A stretch of 64,000 bases of DNA, taken from contig NZ_CP101466.1 of NCBI RefSeq assembly GCF_024362385.1, positions 62,001 through 126,000 of the forward strand, given 5' to 3'. Within the stretch, counting starts at the first letter, position 1, and each line of letters opens with the position of its first letter. Made by a program: the position numbers and the translations under genes. The notes below the pieces were generated by a model. It ran no database searches and was not told where the DNA came from. It was given only the letters and a program-made list of their open reading frames with translations. Positions 7,352 to 15,881 of this stretch are shown in pieces. Origin of the DNA: Arthrobacter sp. DNA4 (GTDB lineage Bacteria; Actinomycetota; Actinomycetes; Actinomycetales; Micrococcaceae).

Positions 7352-8851
7352 TCAGGCGCCCAAGTGCCCCGTAAGGCGCCGGTGGAACCCGGTGCTCCGC
7401 TCATCGAGGCCTTCAATGGACACCACCGCGCCGTGGTGCCCGTACTTGGTTTCGATGGAGTCCAGGGCAGCGACCGTTGACGCGTCCCAGATCTGGGCCC
7501 GGCTGAGGTCAATAGTCACCGAAGCGGGATCGTCGGCGTACGCGAAATGCTCCACCAAGTCATTGCTGCTGCCGAAGAACAGCGGTCCCACCACCTCGTA
7601 ACGCACGCTCCCGCCGTCGCCTGCCAAAGTCCGCTCGACGGTGATGACGTGGGCCACCCGGCGGGCGAACAGCACCATCGCCAGGACGACGCCCACCAGG
7701 ACGCCGTAGGCAAGGTTGCCCGTGAAGACGACGACGGCCACCGTGACGCCCATGACGATCGTCTCCGGCAGCGGCATCCTTTTCAGGGTGGAGGGCTTCA
7801 CGCTGTGCCAGTCGACGGTGGTAACGGCCACGACCATCATCACCGCGGCAAGGGCAACCATGGGGATCTGCCCCATGATCGAGCTGAGTCCCGTCACCAA
7901 GGCCAGCAGGAACAGTCCGGCCACGAACGTCGAGATCCGGGTGCGGGCCTGGCCTGTCTTCACGTTGAGGACGGTCTGGCCGATCATGGCGCAGCCGGCG
8001 ATGCCGCCGTAGAACCCGGCGAGGATGTTCGAGACGCCCAGGCCCCAGGACTCGCGGCCCTTGTGTGAGGGGGTCTCCGTAATGTCATCGACCAGTTTCG
8101 CCGTGAGGAGGGTTTCCATGAGGCCGACAAATGCCACGCTCAGCGCCGTGGGCAGGACCAGCTTGAAGGTCTCAGCGTCAAACGGAACCAGGAAGTGGGT
8201 GATCCCGGGCATCCGGCCCGTGAGGGGACCCTCGTCGGCGACGTTCGGAACGGAGAGGCCCGCAATGATGGCGATCGCCGTGACGACGACGATGGCCACC
8301 AGGGGCGACGGGACCACCTTGGTGAAGCGGGGAAGAACGAAGATGATGGCCAGCGTCAGGGCAAACAGGACGTAGGCGAGCCAGGGGACATTGAGGACAT
8401 GGGGCACCTGCGCCATGAAAATCAGCACGCCCAGGGCGTTGACGAACCCGATCATCACCGATCGCGGGATGAACCGCATCAGGCGGGCAAGCCCGGCCAG
8501 GCCGAAGACCACCTGGATCACCCCGGCAAGCAGCACCGCCGGCAGGACGTACTGGACCCCGTGCTCGTGCACCAGCGGGGCGATGACCAGGGCGACGGAG
8601 CCAGCTGCCGCCGTTACGACGCCGGGCCGTCCGCCAAGGATGGACATCGCCAGGGCAAGCACGATGGAGGCGACAAGGCTGACCATCGGATCCACCCCGG
8701 CCACGATCGAGAACGAAATGACCTCCGGGACGAGCGCAAGGGTGGTGACCATGCCGGCGAGGACTTCGCGGGTCAGCTGCCGCGGAGAGCGCAGCGCGGC
8801 CATGACGGTGTTCGGCGGCCGGGTGGGGCGGGGGCGGTCGGCGACGGCCAA
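7352..8851 (-). CDS. SulP-family inorganic anion transporter with STAS domain
   Basis: This is a membrane transporter of 499 residues in the SLC26/SulP family, which carries sulfate, bicarbonate or other anions. About 10-12 hydrophobic segments span residues 30-400 (LVPEVISFSIVAGVDPMVS, RPGVVTAAAGSVALVIAPL). The C-terminal STAS domain (about 415-499) contains VTIDLSRAQIWDASTVAALD. The TTG at 8851 has GGAG 7 nt upstream; an ATG at 8803 would be an alternative start. It is transcribed divergently from a MerR regulator with an operator-like palindrome between them. No sulfate-assimilation gene is nearby, so the anion is unknown; bicarbonate or an organic anion is equally possible. Confidence 0.88.
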   Translation of the reverse strand: MAVADRPRPTRPPNTVMAALRSPRQLTREVLAGMVTTLALVPEVISFSIVAGVDPMVSLVASIVLALAMSILGGRPGVVTAAAGSVALVIAPLVHEHGVQYVLPAVLLAGVIQVVFGLAGLARLMRFIPRSVMIGFVNALGVLIFMAQVPHVLNVPWLAYVLFALTLAIIFVLPRFTKVVPSPLVAIVVVTAIAIIAGLSVPNVADEGPLTGRMPGITHFLVPFDAETFKLVLPTALSVAFVGLMETLLTAKLVDDITETPSHKGRESWGLGVSNILAGFYGGIAGCAMIGQTVLNVKTGQARTRISTFVAGLFLLALVTGLSSIMGQIPMVALAAVMMVVAVTTVDWHSVKPSTLKRMPLPETIVMGVTVAVVVFTGNLAYGVLVGVVLAMVLFARRVAHVITVERTLAGDGGSVRYEVVGPLFFGSSNDLVEHFAYADDPASVTIDLSRAQIWDASTVAALDSIETKYGHHGAVVSIEGLDERSTGFHRRLTGHLGA

Positions 8852-8998
8852 GGAGCGGCTCCAGGGACTTGGCTCTCAGGAAAGAGCGGGTGGGCAACGT
8901 TGTGCGCGCCACGGTGCGCAAGGGTCCAGCCCTGCCATGGAAGACAATTGGGGTGGAGAGAAAAGGCGCCGGTGACTGCCGGCTGCGCATGCAACGCT

Positions 8999-9014
8999 AC
9001 CCTAACGTGAGGGT
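8999..9014. promoter_or_regulatory. MerR-type operator
   Basis: ACCCTAACGTGAGGGT is a 16-bp palindrome with arms ACCCT/AGGGT and a central ACGT, broken only by one A/G pair. It lies 21 bp before the MerR start codon and between the divergent MerR and SulP genes, where a MerR dimer would control itself and possibly the transporter. Confidence 0.5.
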
Positions 9015-9035
9015 TGAGTCCGGATTGGTGACGTG

Positions 9036-9437
9036 ATGGTGAAAGAGATGACCGCCGAAGAAGTGGTGGCCACGATGCATATTGGCGAACTGGCGGACCG
9101 TTCGCAGATGTCCCTGCGCACCATCCGCCACTACGACGAGGTGGGCCTGCTCAAACCGTCCGGCCGCACCGACGGCGGATTCCGCCTCTACACCGAGCGC
9201 GATTTCACGCGCCTGCTGCTGATCCGCAGGATGAAGCCGCTGGGGTTCACGCTCGAGGCCATGGCCGGGCTCTTGAAGGTCATTGACGCATTGGAGGCGG
9301 CCGCGCCCGGCGAGGATGTTACGGACATCAGGACTGAGTTGAACGGTTTCATTGAAGAGGCAGCACGGCGCCGTGCGAAGTTGGAGGAACAACTCGGCAT
9401 GGCCGACGAGTTCCTGGCGCTGCTGCGTGCACGGTAG
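9036..9437 (+). CDS. MerR-family transcriptional regulator
   Basis: This is a small MerR-family regulator of about 133 residues. The winged HTH begins at MHIGELADRSQMSLRTIRHY and continues to LYTERDFTRLLLIRRMKPLGF; a coiled-coil dimerisation helix follows (EAARRRAKLEEQLG). There is no cysteine-rich metal-binding tail, so it is not a classical metal sensor. Starts at 9033 (GTG), 9036 (ATG), 9048 and 9075 are in frame. The HTH itself begins at 9075, so the real start could be there. It is divergent from the SulP transporter and is its likely regulator. Confidence 0.82.
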   Translation: MVKEMTAEEVVATMHIGELADRSQMSLRTIRHYDEVGLLKPSGRTDGGFRLYTERDFTRLLLIRRMKPLGFTLEAMAGLLKVIDALEAAAPGEDVTDIRTELNGFIEEAARRRAKLEEQLGMADEFLALLRAR

Positions 9438-9586
9438 GGAACCCGCCGCTGTTGCCAAACTGTGCCTTGCCGCCCGGCCATGGCCCCGGGGCAGCAGTAA
9501 GCACGGCTGATAAAATGACCGGGTTGCAGGGCGGCCCGGAGAGCCGGTGCAACCAGTGCCGTAACAAAGTAGGGGACCACACAATC

Positions 9587-11212
9587 ATGACGGCAGGCGG
9601 GTCACACCTTGAGACGTCGGAGAGCCGGCCGGGCAAACCGGTCGACGCCTCCGCGCCCGCCAGGGGCCGCGCCTACCTCGCCACCATCGAAGGTTTCGTC
9701 GGCGCCCTCATGATGTTTGTCGGCTCCATCGGCACGGGCTGGATCGCCAACGGCTCGCCCATGATCCGGCAGCCGGTGGTCATCGCGCTCCGCACCGAGG
9801 GGTGGGGTGTTGCCGTGTCCACCGTGCTGCTGACGGCCGGCGCCATGCTCCTGATGCGCTCCTGGCTGAGGTTGGGCCAGCGGCTGGGGGACTGGGGGCA
9901 GTCCTCGTTGCGGTCCGTGGTGGTGGCCATCTCCGCCTGGTCCCTGCCGCTGCTGTTCTGCGTCCCGGTCTTTTCCCGCGACGTCTACGCGTATACCGGC
10001 CAGGGCCGCCTGGTCCAGGAGGGCCAGAACCCGTATGAGGTGGGCATTTCCACGCTCAACAACTGGTTTTCGTTGGGCGCCGACCCCGCCTGGGCCGAGA
10101 ACAGGACCCCCTACGGACCGTACTTCCTGTGGCTGGCACGCGCCGTCGTGGGGCTGACCGGTGCCCAGCCTGACGCGTCAGTCCTGCTCTTCAGGCTCCT
10201 GGCCGGCGTCGGCGTCCTGCTCTGCGTCATCTACGTCCCCAAACTGGCCGAACTGCACGGCATCAACGGTGCGCGGGCCCTCTGGATCTCCGTGGCCAAC
10301 CCGTTGTTCCTCATCAGCTTCATCGCCAGTGCCCACAACGACGCACTCATGGTGGGGCTCGCCGTCGCCGGTGTCTACCTGGCCGCTACGCGCCGCTACC
10401 TGCTGGGCATCCTCCTGGTCACCGCCTCCATCGGCATCAAGCCCATCACCGTGCTGCTGCTGCCGTTCATCGGGGTCATGTGGGCGGGCCCCTCCGCTTC
10501 CTGGCCGCGCAAGTTCCTGATGTGGGGCGCGACGGCGGGCATCAGCTTTGGCGTGCTGGCCCTCAGCGGCATCCCCTACAACCTCGGCATCGGCTGGACC
10601 TGGGCCATCATGGACCCCACCCCCGGCTACACGGGGTACTCGCCGTCGGGCTTCCTGGGCCAGCAGGTGGAGATGCTCGCCAATGCGCTGGGCCTGCCCG
10701 GGGGTACGCTGGCCACCTGGCTGAGGACGGCCATGAAGTGGGCCGCCATCGCCTTGGTCCTGCTGCTGATGTTCCGCGGCGACTACTCCCGTGCGGTGCG
10801 CCGGATGGCCCTGGCGTTCACCGCCGTGGTGATGCTCTCACCCATCATCCAGCCCTGGTACATCCTGTGGTTCCTGCCGTTCCTGGCCGTCACCGGCATC
10901 CGGGACGACTGGCAGATCCGCTCGCTTTACGTGGGCGTGACGTTCTTCGTGGTGTTCGGCGCCCAGGACCAGCTCTCTGTCTGGTCCTTTGTGGAACTGC
11001 CCATCGACGCGTCCTCCCTGGCGTTCTTCACCGCCCTCGCGTTCACGTTCTACCTGCTGGTGCTGGACGTCCACACCCGGAAACTGCTCATCGAGGGAAA
11101 GCCGCTGGACCTTGCCCGGCGCGGGTGGCAGTGGGCCGTGGAGCGGCGGGCGGCACGCCGCACCCGCGCACCCCAGGCCCCCGCCGCCGTCGACCGGTCC
11201 GAAAGCCGCTAG
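9587..11212 (+). CDS. mptB: MptB-like polyprenol-phosphomannose-dependent mannosyltransferase
   Basis: This is a GT-C fold membrane glycosyltransferase of 541 residues. In Corynebacteriales, MptB elongates the alpha-1,6-mannan core of lipomannan using polyprenyl-phosphate mannose outside the membrane. The family motifs are visible: SRDVYAYTGQGRLVQEGQNP in the first extracellular loop (with the catalytic acidic residue) and TPYGPYFLWLAR shortly after. About 12-13 hydrophobic segments follow. The ATG at 9587 has TAGGGG upstream; the frame extends further but without support. The two GT-C-like genes on the opposite strand converge on it and may serve the same envelope polymer. Family assignment is good; the exact acceptor is inferred. 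Confidence 0.75.
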   Translation: MTAGGSHLETSESRPGKPVDASAPARGRAYLATIEGFVGALMMFVGSIGTGWIANGSPMIRQPVVIALRTEGWGVAVSTVLLTAGAMLLMRSWLRLGQRLGDWGQSSLRSVVVAISAWSLPLLFCVPVFSRDVYAYTGQGRLVQEGQNPYEVGISTLNNWFSLGADPAWAENRTPYGPYFLWLARAVVGLTGAQPDASVLLFRLLAGVGVLLCVIYVPKLAELHGINGARALWISVANPLFLISFIASAHNDALMVGLAVAGVYLAATRRYLLGILLVTASIGIKPITVLLLPFIGVMWAGPSASWPRKFLMWGATAGISFGVLALSGIPYNLGIGWTWAIMDPTPGYTGYSPSGFLGQQVEMLANALGLPGGTLATWLRTAMKWAAIALVLLLMFRGDYSRAVRRMALAFTAVVMLSPIIQPWYILWFLPFLAVTGIRDDWQIRSLYVGVTFFVVFGAQDQLSVWSFVELPIDASSLAFFTALAFTFYLLVLDVHTRKLLIEGKPLDLARRGWQWAVERRAARRTRAPQAPAAVDRSESR

Positions 11213-11236
11213 CCGGGCGGCCGGCCACATAAAAAG

Positions 11237-12496
11237 CTAGGCTTCCGCCGGCACCCGTGTGGACGTCTTGCGGCCCAGTTCCGCCGTGCGCTTCACCGAC
11301 CACCACAGCAGCACCACCAGGAGCACGTTGCGGGTGGTGAGGATGGCCGCCATGACCGGGTGGGCGTGGATCAGCGGCGTATAGAACAGCGGGTAAATCA
11401 CGAACGTGGTCATGGCGATGCCCATCAGCAGGGCAGCGGGTACCTTCCAGCGCTCCCAGTCGTGGGTCAGGCCGGCGATGATCACCGGAGCCAGCCAGAT
11501 GATGAACTGCGGCGAGCCCACCTTGTTGAACACGATGAACGCGGTGACCATCATGAGGGAGCCCTCGAGGAACAGTTCCTCGCGCTCGGCGCCCCGCCGC
11601 ATGGCACGCACCAGCAGGATGGCGGCGGTCACGGCGGCGAGGACCAGCAGCGGCTGCATCAGGAAAGCTGCAGTACTGGCTCCGGGGCCGTAAACCTCGG
11701 TGGAGTTGATGGCCGTGTTGTCCGCCATCTTTGAGCCGGCGATGTGGAAGACGCTCAGCCAGACCCACGGTGTGGAGAAGGTGGCTTCGAGCTGCATGCC
11801 GCGCTCGCCCTGGTTGAGCAGGAAGTCCATGATGTGCGGCAGGCCGCCGGTCAGCCAGGTCCCCAGTCCAACGACGGCGGTCACGGCGGCGCCGGCGAGC
11901 ACCACCTGGATGCGCTTGTGGCTGGCGATGACGATGGGTACAAGCACGGCTGCGGGCCACACCTTGATCCAGGTGGCCACGCTGAGCAGGACGCCGGCCA
12001 CCACGGGCCGCTCGGCCGCGTAGAGCAGCGCGATCAGCACGATGGGTGCGGTGATGCCTTCCACCCGGGCGAAGCTCAGGTAGCCCATGAAGACGGTGAA
12101 GAACAGCCACCACCAGGCCGGGGCCACGCCCGTCACCTTCCGCGGGCCGCGGGTGAGGTAGAGCAGGCCGACGGCGTTGAGCGCCGTGATGATCAGGAAC
12201 CACACCAGCAGGTAGAGGCTTGGCCCGGCGATGTTCGCCAGGAAGATGGGGATCTGCGCCAGCACGGGGTAGACCCAGGGGCTGATCTTCCCGGTCAGGT
12301 CCGCCGGGTTGTACCCGGCCGTGGCCCACTGCCGGTACTGCTCGGTGTCGCTGAACGTATCGCCGTTCAGGAAGAAGGACGCCATCCAGCCCAGGAAGTA
12401 CAAGTGGACGACGGCGAAGCCCCACCACACGCTGGACGGGCGGGCGAACCAGTCCACTACCTTGGTAAGCAGGACTTTGCTGCGGACCGTCACCAA
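11237..12496 (-). CDS. GT-C-type membrane glycosyltransferase (GT87-like)
   Basis: This is a polytopic membrane protein of 419 residues with about 10-11 hydrophobic segments. The first loop has an acidic motif (NGDTFSDTEQYRQWATAGYN) followed by SPWVYPVLAQIP, the layout of GT-C mannosyltransferases of the GT87/PimE-like group that use polyprenyl-phosphate sugars. It is a tandem paralogue of the interrupted gene upstream: both share SPWVYP, GWWWLxFTxxMGxLxFARV-like segments and TWxKVWPAA. It lies convergent to the MptB-like gene. A role in cell-envelope glycan assembly is inferred; the sugar and acceptor are unknown. Confidence 0.7.
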   Translation of the reverse strand: MVTVRSKVLLTKVVDWFARPSSVWWGFAVVHLYFLGWMASFFLNGDTFSDTEQYRQWATAGYNPADLTGKISPWVYPVLAQIPIFLANIAGPSLYLLVWFLIITALNAVGLLYLTRGPRKVTGVAPAWWWLFFTVFMGYLSFARVEGITAPIVLIALLYAAERPVVAGVLLSVATWIKVWPAAVLVPIVIASHKRIQVVLAGAAVTAVVGLGTWLTGGLPHIMDFLLNQGERGMQLEATFSTPWVWLSVFHIAGSKMADNTAINSTEVYGPGASTAAFLMQPLLVLAAVTAAILLVRAMRRGAEREELFLEGSLMMVTAFIVFNKVGSPQFIIWLAPVIIAGLTHDWERWKVPAALLMGIAMTTFVIYPLFYTPLIHAHPVMAAILTTRNVLLVVLLWWSVKRTAELGRKTSTRVPAEA

Positions 12497-12521
12497 ACGG
12501 TCAAAGAACCTTGTGGAAATC

Positions 12522-13958
12522 TCAGGTCTCCTTGAGCGCGGGGGCGGGTGCGGGGGTCTTCTTGCCCAGTGAATACAGGCGGCGGACGCTCCACAGGAAC
12601 AGGACCACCAGCAGGACGTTGCGGATGGTCAGCACCAGTGCCATCCACGGGTTGTTGTGGCTGAGGGCGTCGTAGAAGAGGGGGTAGATGAAGTAGGTGG
12701 CCACGGCGATCGCGATCAGCATCAGTGCCGGGACGCGCCATTCGCGCCAGCTGTGCGCCAGGCCGACGGCGACGGCGGGGCCGAGCCACACCATGAACTG
12801 GGGCGAACCCACCTTGTTGAAGACCACGAAGGCGGCGGCCAGGGCGAGGGCGCCGGCGAGAAGCAGCTCGGTCCGGTCCACGCCGCCTGCGACTTTGAGC
12901 TGCTTGCCGTTGTGGAGCGCCCAGAAGGCCAGGCCCGCCACGAGCAGGGCGGCCAGGACCAGGAGCGGCTGCATCAGCACGGACATGGTGGCGGTGCCCG
13001 GACCGTCCACCTGCATGGAGTTGATGTCCGTGTTCATGTACATGCGGGAGCCGCCCACGTTCAGGACGGACAGCCAGAGCCACGGGGTGGTGAAGGTGGC
13101 CTCGAGCTGCATGCCGCGGTCGCCCTGCTGGGTGAGGAAGTTCAGGAGCTTGGGGACGCTGCCCAGGGCTGCTGCCAGCGCAACGACGCCCGCCGTCGTC
13201 GCGATTCCTGCCAGCACCACCAGCAGGCGGTTCTTGACGACGGCGAAGAGGGCCAGCATGATGGCCGCCGGTCAGACCTTCACCCAGGTGCCGATGGCCA
13301 GCAGGACGGAGGCGATGAACGGGCGCTGGACGCCGTATGCCAGGGCAACGAGGACCAGCGGTGCGGTGAGGCCGTCAACGCGGGCGAATCCCAGCCAGCC
13401 CATGAGGAACGTAAAGGCCAGCCACCACCAGCCCGCGGGGATGGCGTTGGTGATGCGGCCGCGTCCGGTGAGTTTCAGCAGCGCCCAGCCGTTGAGGAGC
13501 GTTGTCATGAGGACCCAGAGGAAGAAGAACGGTCCAGGACCTGCGAGGCCCGCAATGGCCATGGGGATCAGGGCCAGGATGGGATAAACCCAGGGGCTGG
13601 GGCCGCCCCGGAGGTTGGCGTCGTTGAAGCCGGTCATGGCCCAGTCGCGGTAGATAAAGGTGTCGCTGAATGCCTCACCGCGCAGGGAGAGTGAAGCTGC
13701 GAAGACCAGGAAGACAAGGTGGACCACAATGAAGCCGCCCAGCAGTCCGCGCCCGGAATTCAGTGAACTCCGCACGGGAGTGGGGAGGATGACATTGCGG
13801 ATCCTGGTCAGATTGCCGAAGAGAGCGTCGGTGGAAATGGCGGAATCCTTGTCAGGTCGTTGCACAGTCAGCGGTCGCGCAATAATGGCTCGGTGGGCCG
13901 CGAGGCGGGTTTCAAAGGCAGATGGAAGCCCCGAAAACCGGCTCCCACTCCCTTTCAA
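12522..13958 (-). pseudogene. GT-C-type membrane glycosyltransferase interrupted by in-frame TGA
   Basis: Two open segments, 13272-13958 (228 codons) and 12522-13259 (245 codons), lie in the same reading frame. Only the TGA at 13272-13274 and four more codons (PAAI) separate them. The intact paralogue next door reads TWIKVWPAAV at this point and this gene reads TWVKV-stop-PAAI, so one TGG tryptophan codon has become TGA. No frameshift is involved. The rest of the protein is well conserved (SPWVYPILALIP, FARVDGLTAPLVLVALAYG), so the change is recent, a sequencing error, or read through. The 5' start is unclear (TTG at 13958 or a GTG near 13863). If the TGA is real, the gene yields a truncated protein. 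Confidence 0.75.
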
Positions 13959-14062
13959 CTCTAATTGACGGCGCCCTGCGGCCAGTAATTGTCAGGACAA
14001 ATGGTGGTGCGCAAGGCGCTGACCTGCGTCATTTATCTAAAGTTGCTGGCCCATTTTTGCTC

Positions 14063-14099
14063 AGGCACCATGGTCGAGGCGCGAAAGCGCCGACCGCCT
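14063..14099 (+). promoter_or_regulatory. Structured RNA leader with GAAA tetraloop hairpin
   Basis: In the leader of the 67-residue protein, AGGC (14063-14066), GGTC (14072-14075) and GGCGC (14078-14082) pair in order with GCGCC (14087-14091), GACC (14092-14095) and GCCT (14096-14099). They enclose a GAAA loop. The 3' side is continuous while the 5' side has two bulges (ACCAT and GA), giving a 13-bp bulged hairpin. A 25-codon ORF (14070-14147) overlaps it. I could not match it to a known riboswitch class; it may be a leader or attenuator. Confidence 0.45.
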
Positions 14100-14147
14100 A
14101 TGCAGCCAGGGGGAGCGCTGGGCGGAGTATGCCCACCCATCCCCTGA
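14070..14147 (+). CDS. Possible 25-residue leader ORF
   Basis: An ATG at 14070 opens a 25-codon frame rich in Arg, Pro and Gly that ends in CPPIP and a TGA at 14145-14147, 18 bp before the next start codon. It overlaps the bulged hairpin. No clear ribosome-binding site precedes it, so it may not be translated. A leader-peptide role is speculative and rests only on position and the overlap with the stem. Confidence 0.2.
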   Translation: MVEARKRRPPMQPGGALGGVCPPIP

Positions 14148-14165
14148 AAGACACAGGCAATATCC

Positions 14166-14369
14166 ATGAACTTCCCCCTGACCCTTACCGTCTCCGACCG
14201 CCACAGCATGGACACCGAGCTCGACGCCGCGGTCGCAGCCGCCAAGGCCCACGCATTGATCGGCCGCCGCCACGGAATCCTGGTGACCCGCCATGGCGCT
14301 GACAAGTTCACGGTGGACCTCAGTGACGCCGTCCCCTTCGGCCTCACCCGCGAACACCAGGCCTGGTAG
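14166..14369 (+). CDS. Conserved hypothetical protein, 67 residues
   Basis: This is a small soluble protein of 67 residues with no membrane segment. It begins MNFPLTLTVSDRH and has a central helix (ELDAAVAAAKAHAL), then a beta-rich half (GILVTRHGADKFTVDLSDAVP). I do not recognise a named domain. The composition is typical of real coding sequence, and a bidirectional terminator follows it. The upstream 207 bp holds the structured leader. The function is unknown. Confidence 0.6.
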   Translation: MNFPLTLTVSDRHSMDTELDAAVAAAKAHALIGRRHGILVTRHGADKFTVDLSDAVPFGLTREHQAW

Positions 14370-14419
14370 GCCCCTTCAGTCGGCGGCTGGCATAGCCGGC
14401 CCCCGAACTTAGACTGCCC

Positions 14420-14450
14420 CTGACGGCGGTGCTTTTGGCGCCGCCGTCAG
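14420..14450. terminator. Bidirectional terminator hairpin
   Basis: CTGACGGCGGTGC (14420-14432) pairs with GCGCCGCCGTCAG (14438-14450) around a TTTTG loop, with one G-T wobble. It separates the convergent 67-residue and DUF3072 genes. Confidence 0.7.
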
Positions 14451-14475
14451 TGCCGGCGTCGCCCGTTTAGCCCGT

Positions 14476-14736
14476 CTAGCTGCCGGTGCTGCTGTCCCCG
14501 TCGCCGCCCACGCGGTTGCTGCGCTGCTGCAGCCGGTCGATGTGCTTTGACGCCTCCGCCTTGCTCAGGTCCGCCGGAAGTTCCTCCCCTGCCTCGCGTG
14601 CAAGGGTATCGAGGTAGCTGCGCTGGGCCGCCGTCATGGGCTCGTCCCCGGTCACCCAGTCTTCCGGGTCCCTGTTGAGGCCTGCGTTGGGTTCCGGTTC
14701 CGGGCTGCCGATCGTTTCCTGGTTGCTGTCGCTCAT
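14476..14736 (-). CDS. DUF3072-type small acidic protein
   Basis: This is an 86-residue soluble protein. Its core, TGDEPMTAAQRSYLDTLARE followed by AGEELPADLSKAEASKHID, is the DUF3072 signature found in many actinobacteria, where the conserved helix pair may bind nucleic acid or protein. The N-terminus is disordered and acidic, and the C-terminus is Gly/Ser-rich. The ATG at 14736 gives the usual short leader. A much longer frame on this strand is only a shadow of the opposite gene. The function is not known. Confidence 0.75.
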   Translation of the reverse strand: MSDSNQETIGSPEPEPNAGLNRDPEDWVTGDEPMTAAQRSYLDTLAREAGEELPADLSKAEASKHIDRLQQRSNRVGGDGDSSTGS

Positions 14737-14874
14737 GGGTACGAGTCTAGGCCGGGGCGCAGACATTCCGCCGGAGCGTGCGTGCTGGAATGCCTCCCCT
14801 TGAATAAGTCGGGGAATCATGGAGACGTTGAGTAGGTAGACGCCAGACACCAACGCAGCCAGGAGAATGACTCG

Positions 14875-15747
14875 ATGGATACCAAGCTCAAAGTCGCAGT
14901 GCTCGGGACGGGAATCATGGGAGCGGCCATGGCCCGGAACCTCCTGCGGGCGGGCCACGAGGTTTCGGTGTGGAACCGGGATGCGGCCAAAACGGAACCC
15001 CTGGCTGCTGACGGCGCCCGGCGTGCCGCCAGCCCGGCCGACGCCGTTGAGGCGGCCGACGTGGTCCTGACCATGCTCTACGACGCCGCCGCGGTGGAAG
15101 AAGTCGTTCGGGCTGCAGCCTCGGGCTTCCGGCCGGGCACGGCCTGGGTCCAGTCCACCACCGTGGGTGTGCAGGACGCGCCCGCTGTGGCCAAACTGGC
15201 CGCGGAGCTCGGCCTGGACCTGGTGGAGGCGCCTGTGTCCGGCACCCGCGCGCCCGCGGAAGCCGGCCAGCTTCTGGTGCTGGCCGCCGGGCCTGACGCG
15301 GTGCGACGGCGGGTGGCACCGGTGCTGGATGCCATTGGCGCCCGGACCATCTGGACAGGGCAGGACCCCGCGGAAGGGTCCGCCGCACGGCTCAAACTCG
15401 TGGTGAACAGCTGGGTTATTGCCGCCTCCAATGCGGCCGGCGAGGTGGTTGCCCTGGCTGAGGCGCTCGGCGTCGATCCGCAGCAGTTCCTCAACGTGAT
15501 CGACGGCGGCGGTCTGGACCTTCCCTACCTGCGGACCAAGATGGGCCTCATTTTGGATGAGGGACTCGAGCCTGCGTCCTTCGCCGTGGACACCGCCTGC
15601 AAGGATGCACACCTGATCGTCGATGCCGCCGCTGAGCAGGGCCTGAAGCTTGACGGCGCCGAAGCGTTCGCCGCCAGGCTGGACCGGGTGGCAGAACAGG
15701 GCCGTGCCAAGCAGGACATGGCTGCGGCGTACTTCGCGAGCCGGTAG
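14875..15747 (+). CDS. NAD(P)-dependent beta-hydroxyacid dehydrogenase family protein
   Basis: This is a soluble dehydrogenase of 290 residues in the 3-hydroxyisobutyrate dehydrogenase family. The Rossmann motif VAVLGTGIMGAAMARNLLRA is at the N-terminus. The substrate loop VEAPVSGTRAPAEAGQL follows near residue 120, and the catalytic lysine lies in AARLKLVVNSWV near residue 175. An AGGAGA ribosome-binding site precedes the ATG. It has no obvious operon partner. The reaction could be oxidation of 3-hydroxyisobutyrate, tartronate semialdehyde or another short beta-hydroxy acid, or an imine reduction. The family is certain; the substrate is not. Confidence 0.88.
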   Translation: MDTKLKVAVLGTGIMGAAMARNLLRAGHEVSVWNRDAAKTEPLAADGARRAASPADAVEAADVVLTMLYDAAAVEEVVRAAASGFRPGTAWVQSTTVGVQDAPAVAKLAAELGLDLVEAPVSGTRAPAEAGQLLVLAAGPDAVRRRVAPVLDAIGARTIWTGQDPAEGSAARLKLVVNSWVIAASNAAGEVVALAEALGVDPQQFLNVIDGGGLDLPYLRTKMGLILDEGLEPASFAVDTACKDAHLIVDAAAEQGLKLDGAEAFAARLDRVAEQGRAKQDMAAAYFASR

Positions 15748-15881
15748 CAGGCATCAAGGCCGGATGTATTTATGGCTTACGGACCATCATCGCGGTCAGA
15801 CTCCAACTGGGTGAAACCAGCAACCCATCCTGAACGGACGGCTTGGTTGATGATGCGAATTTCAGCGACGAGCCTCAAGGG

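Noticed and set aside
12522..13958. A frameshift or two separate genes in the second GT-C locus
   Set aside because: Both halves are in the same frame and only one TGA codon separates them; the paralogue has TGG-encoded tryptophan at that codon, so a point nonsense change is the simpler reading.
14040..14165. A known riboswitch upstream of the 67-residue gene
   Set aside because: I compared it from memory with FMN, TPP, SAM-IV, c-di-GMP-I and ydaO patterns and found no match to their conserved cores, so only an unclassified structure is reported.
14476..15612. A 378-codon minus-strand gene spanning the beta-hydroxyacid dehydrogenase
   Set aside because: Only its last 86 codons (14476-14736) look like a protein (DUF3072); the rest is a shadow of the plus-strand dehydrogenase.
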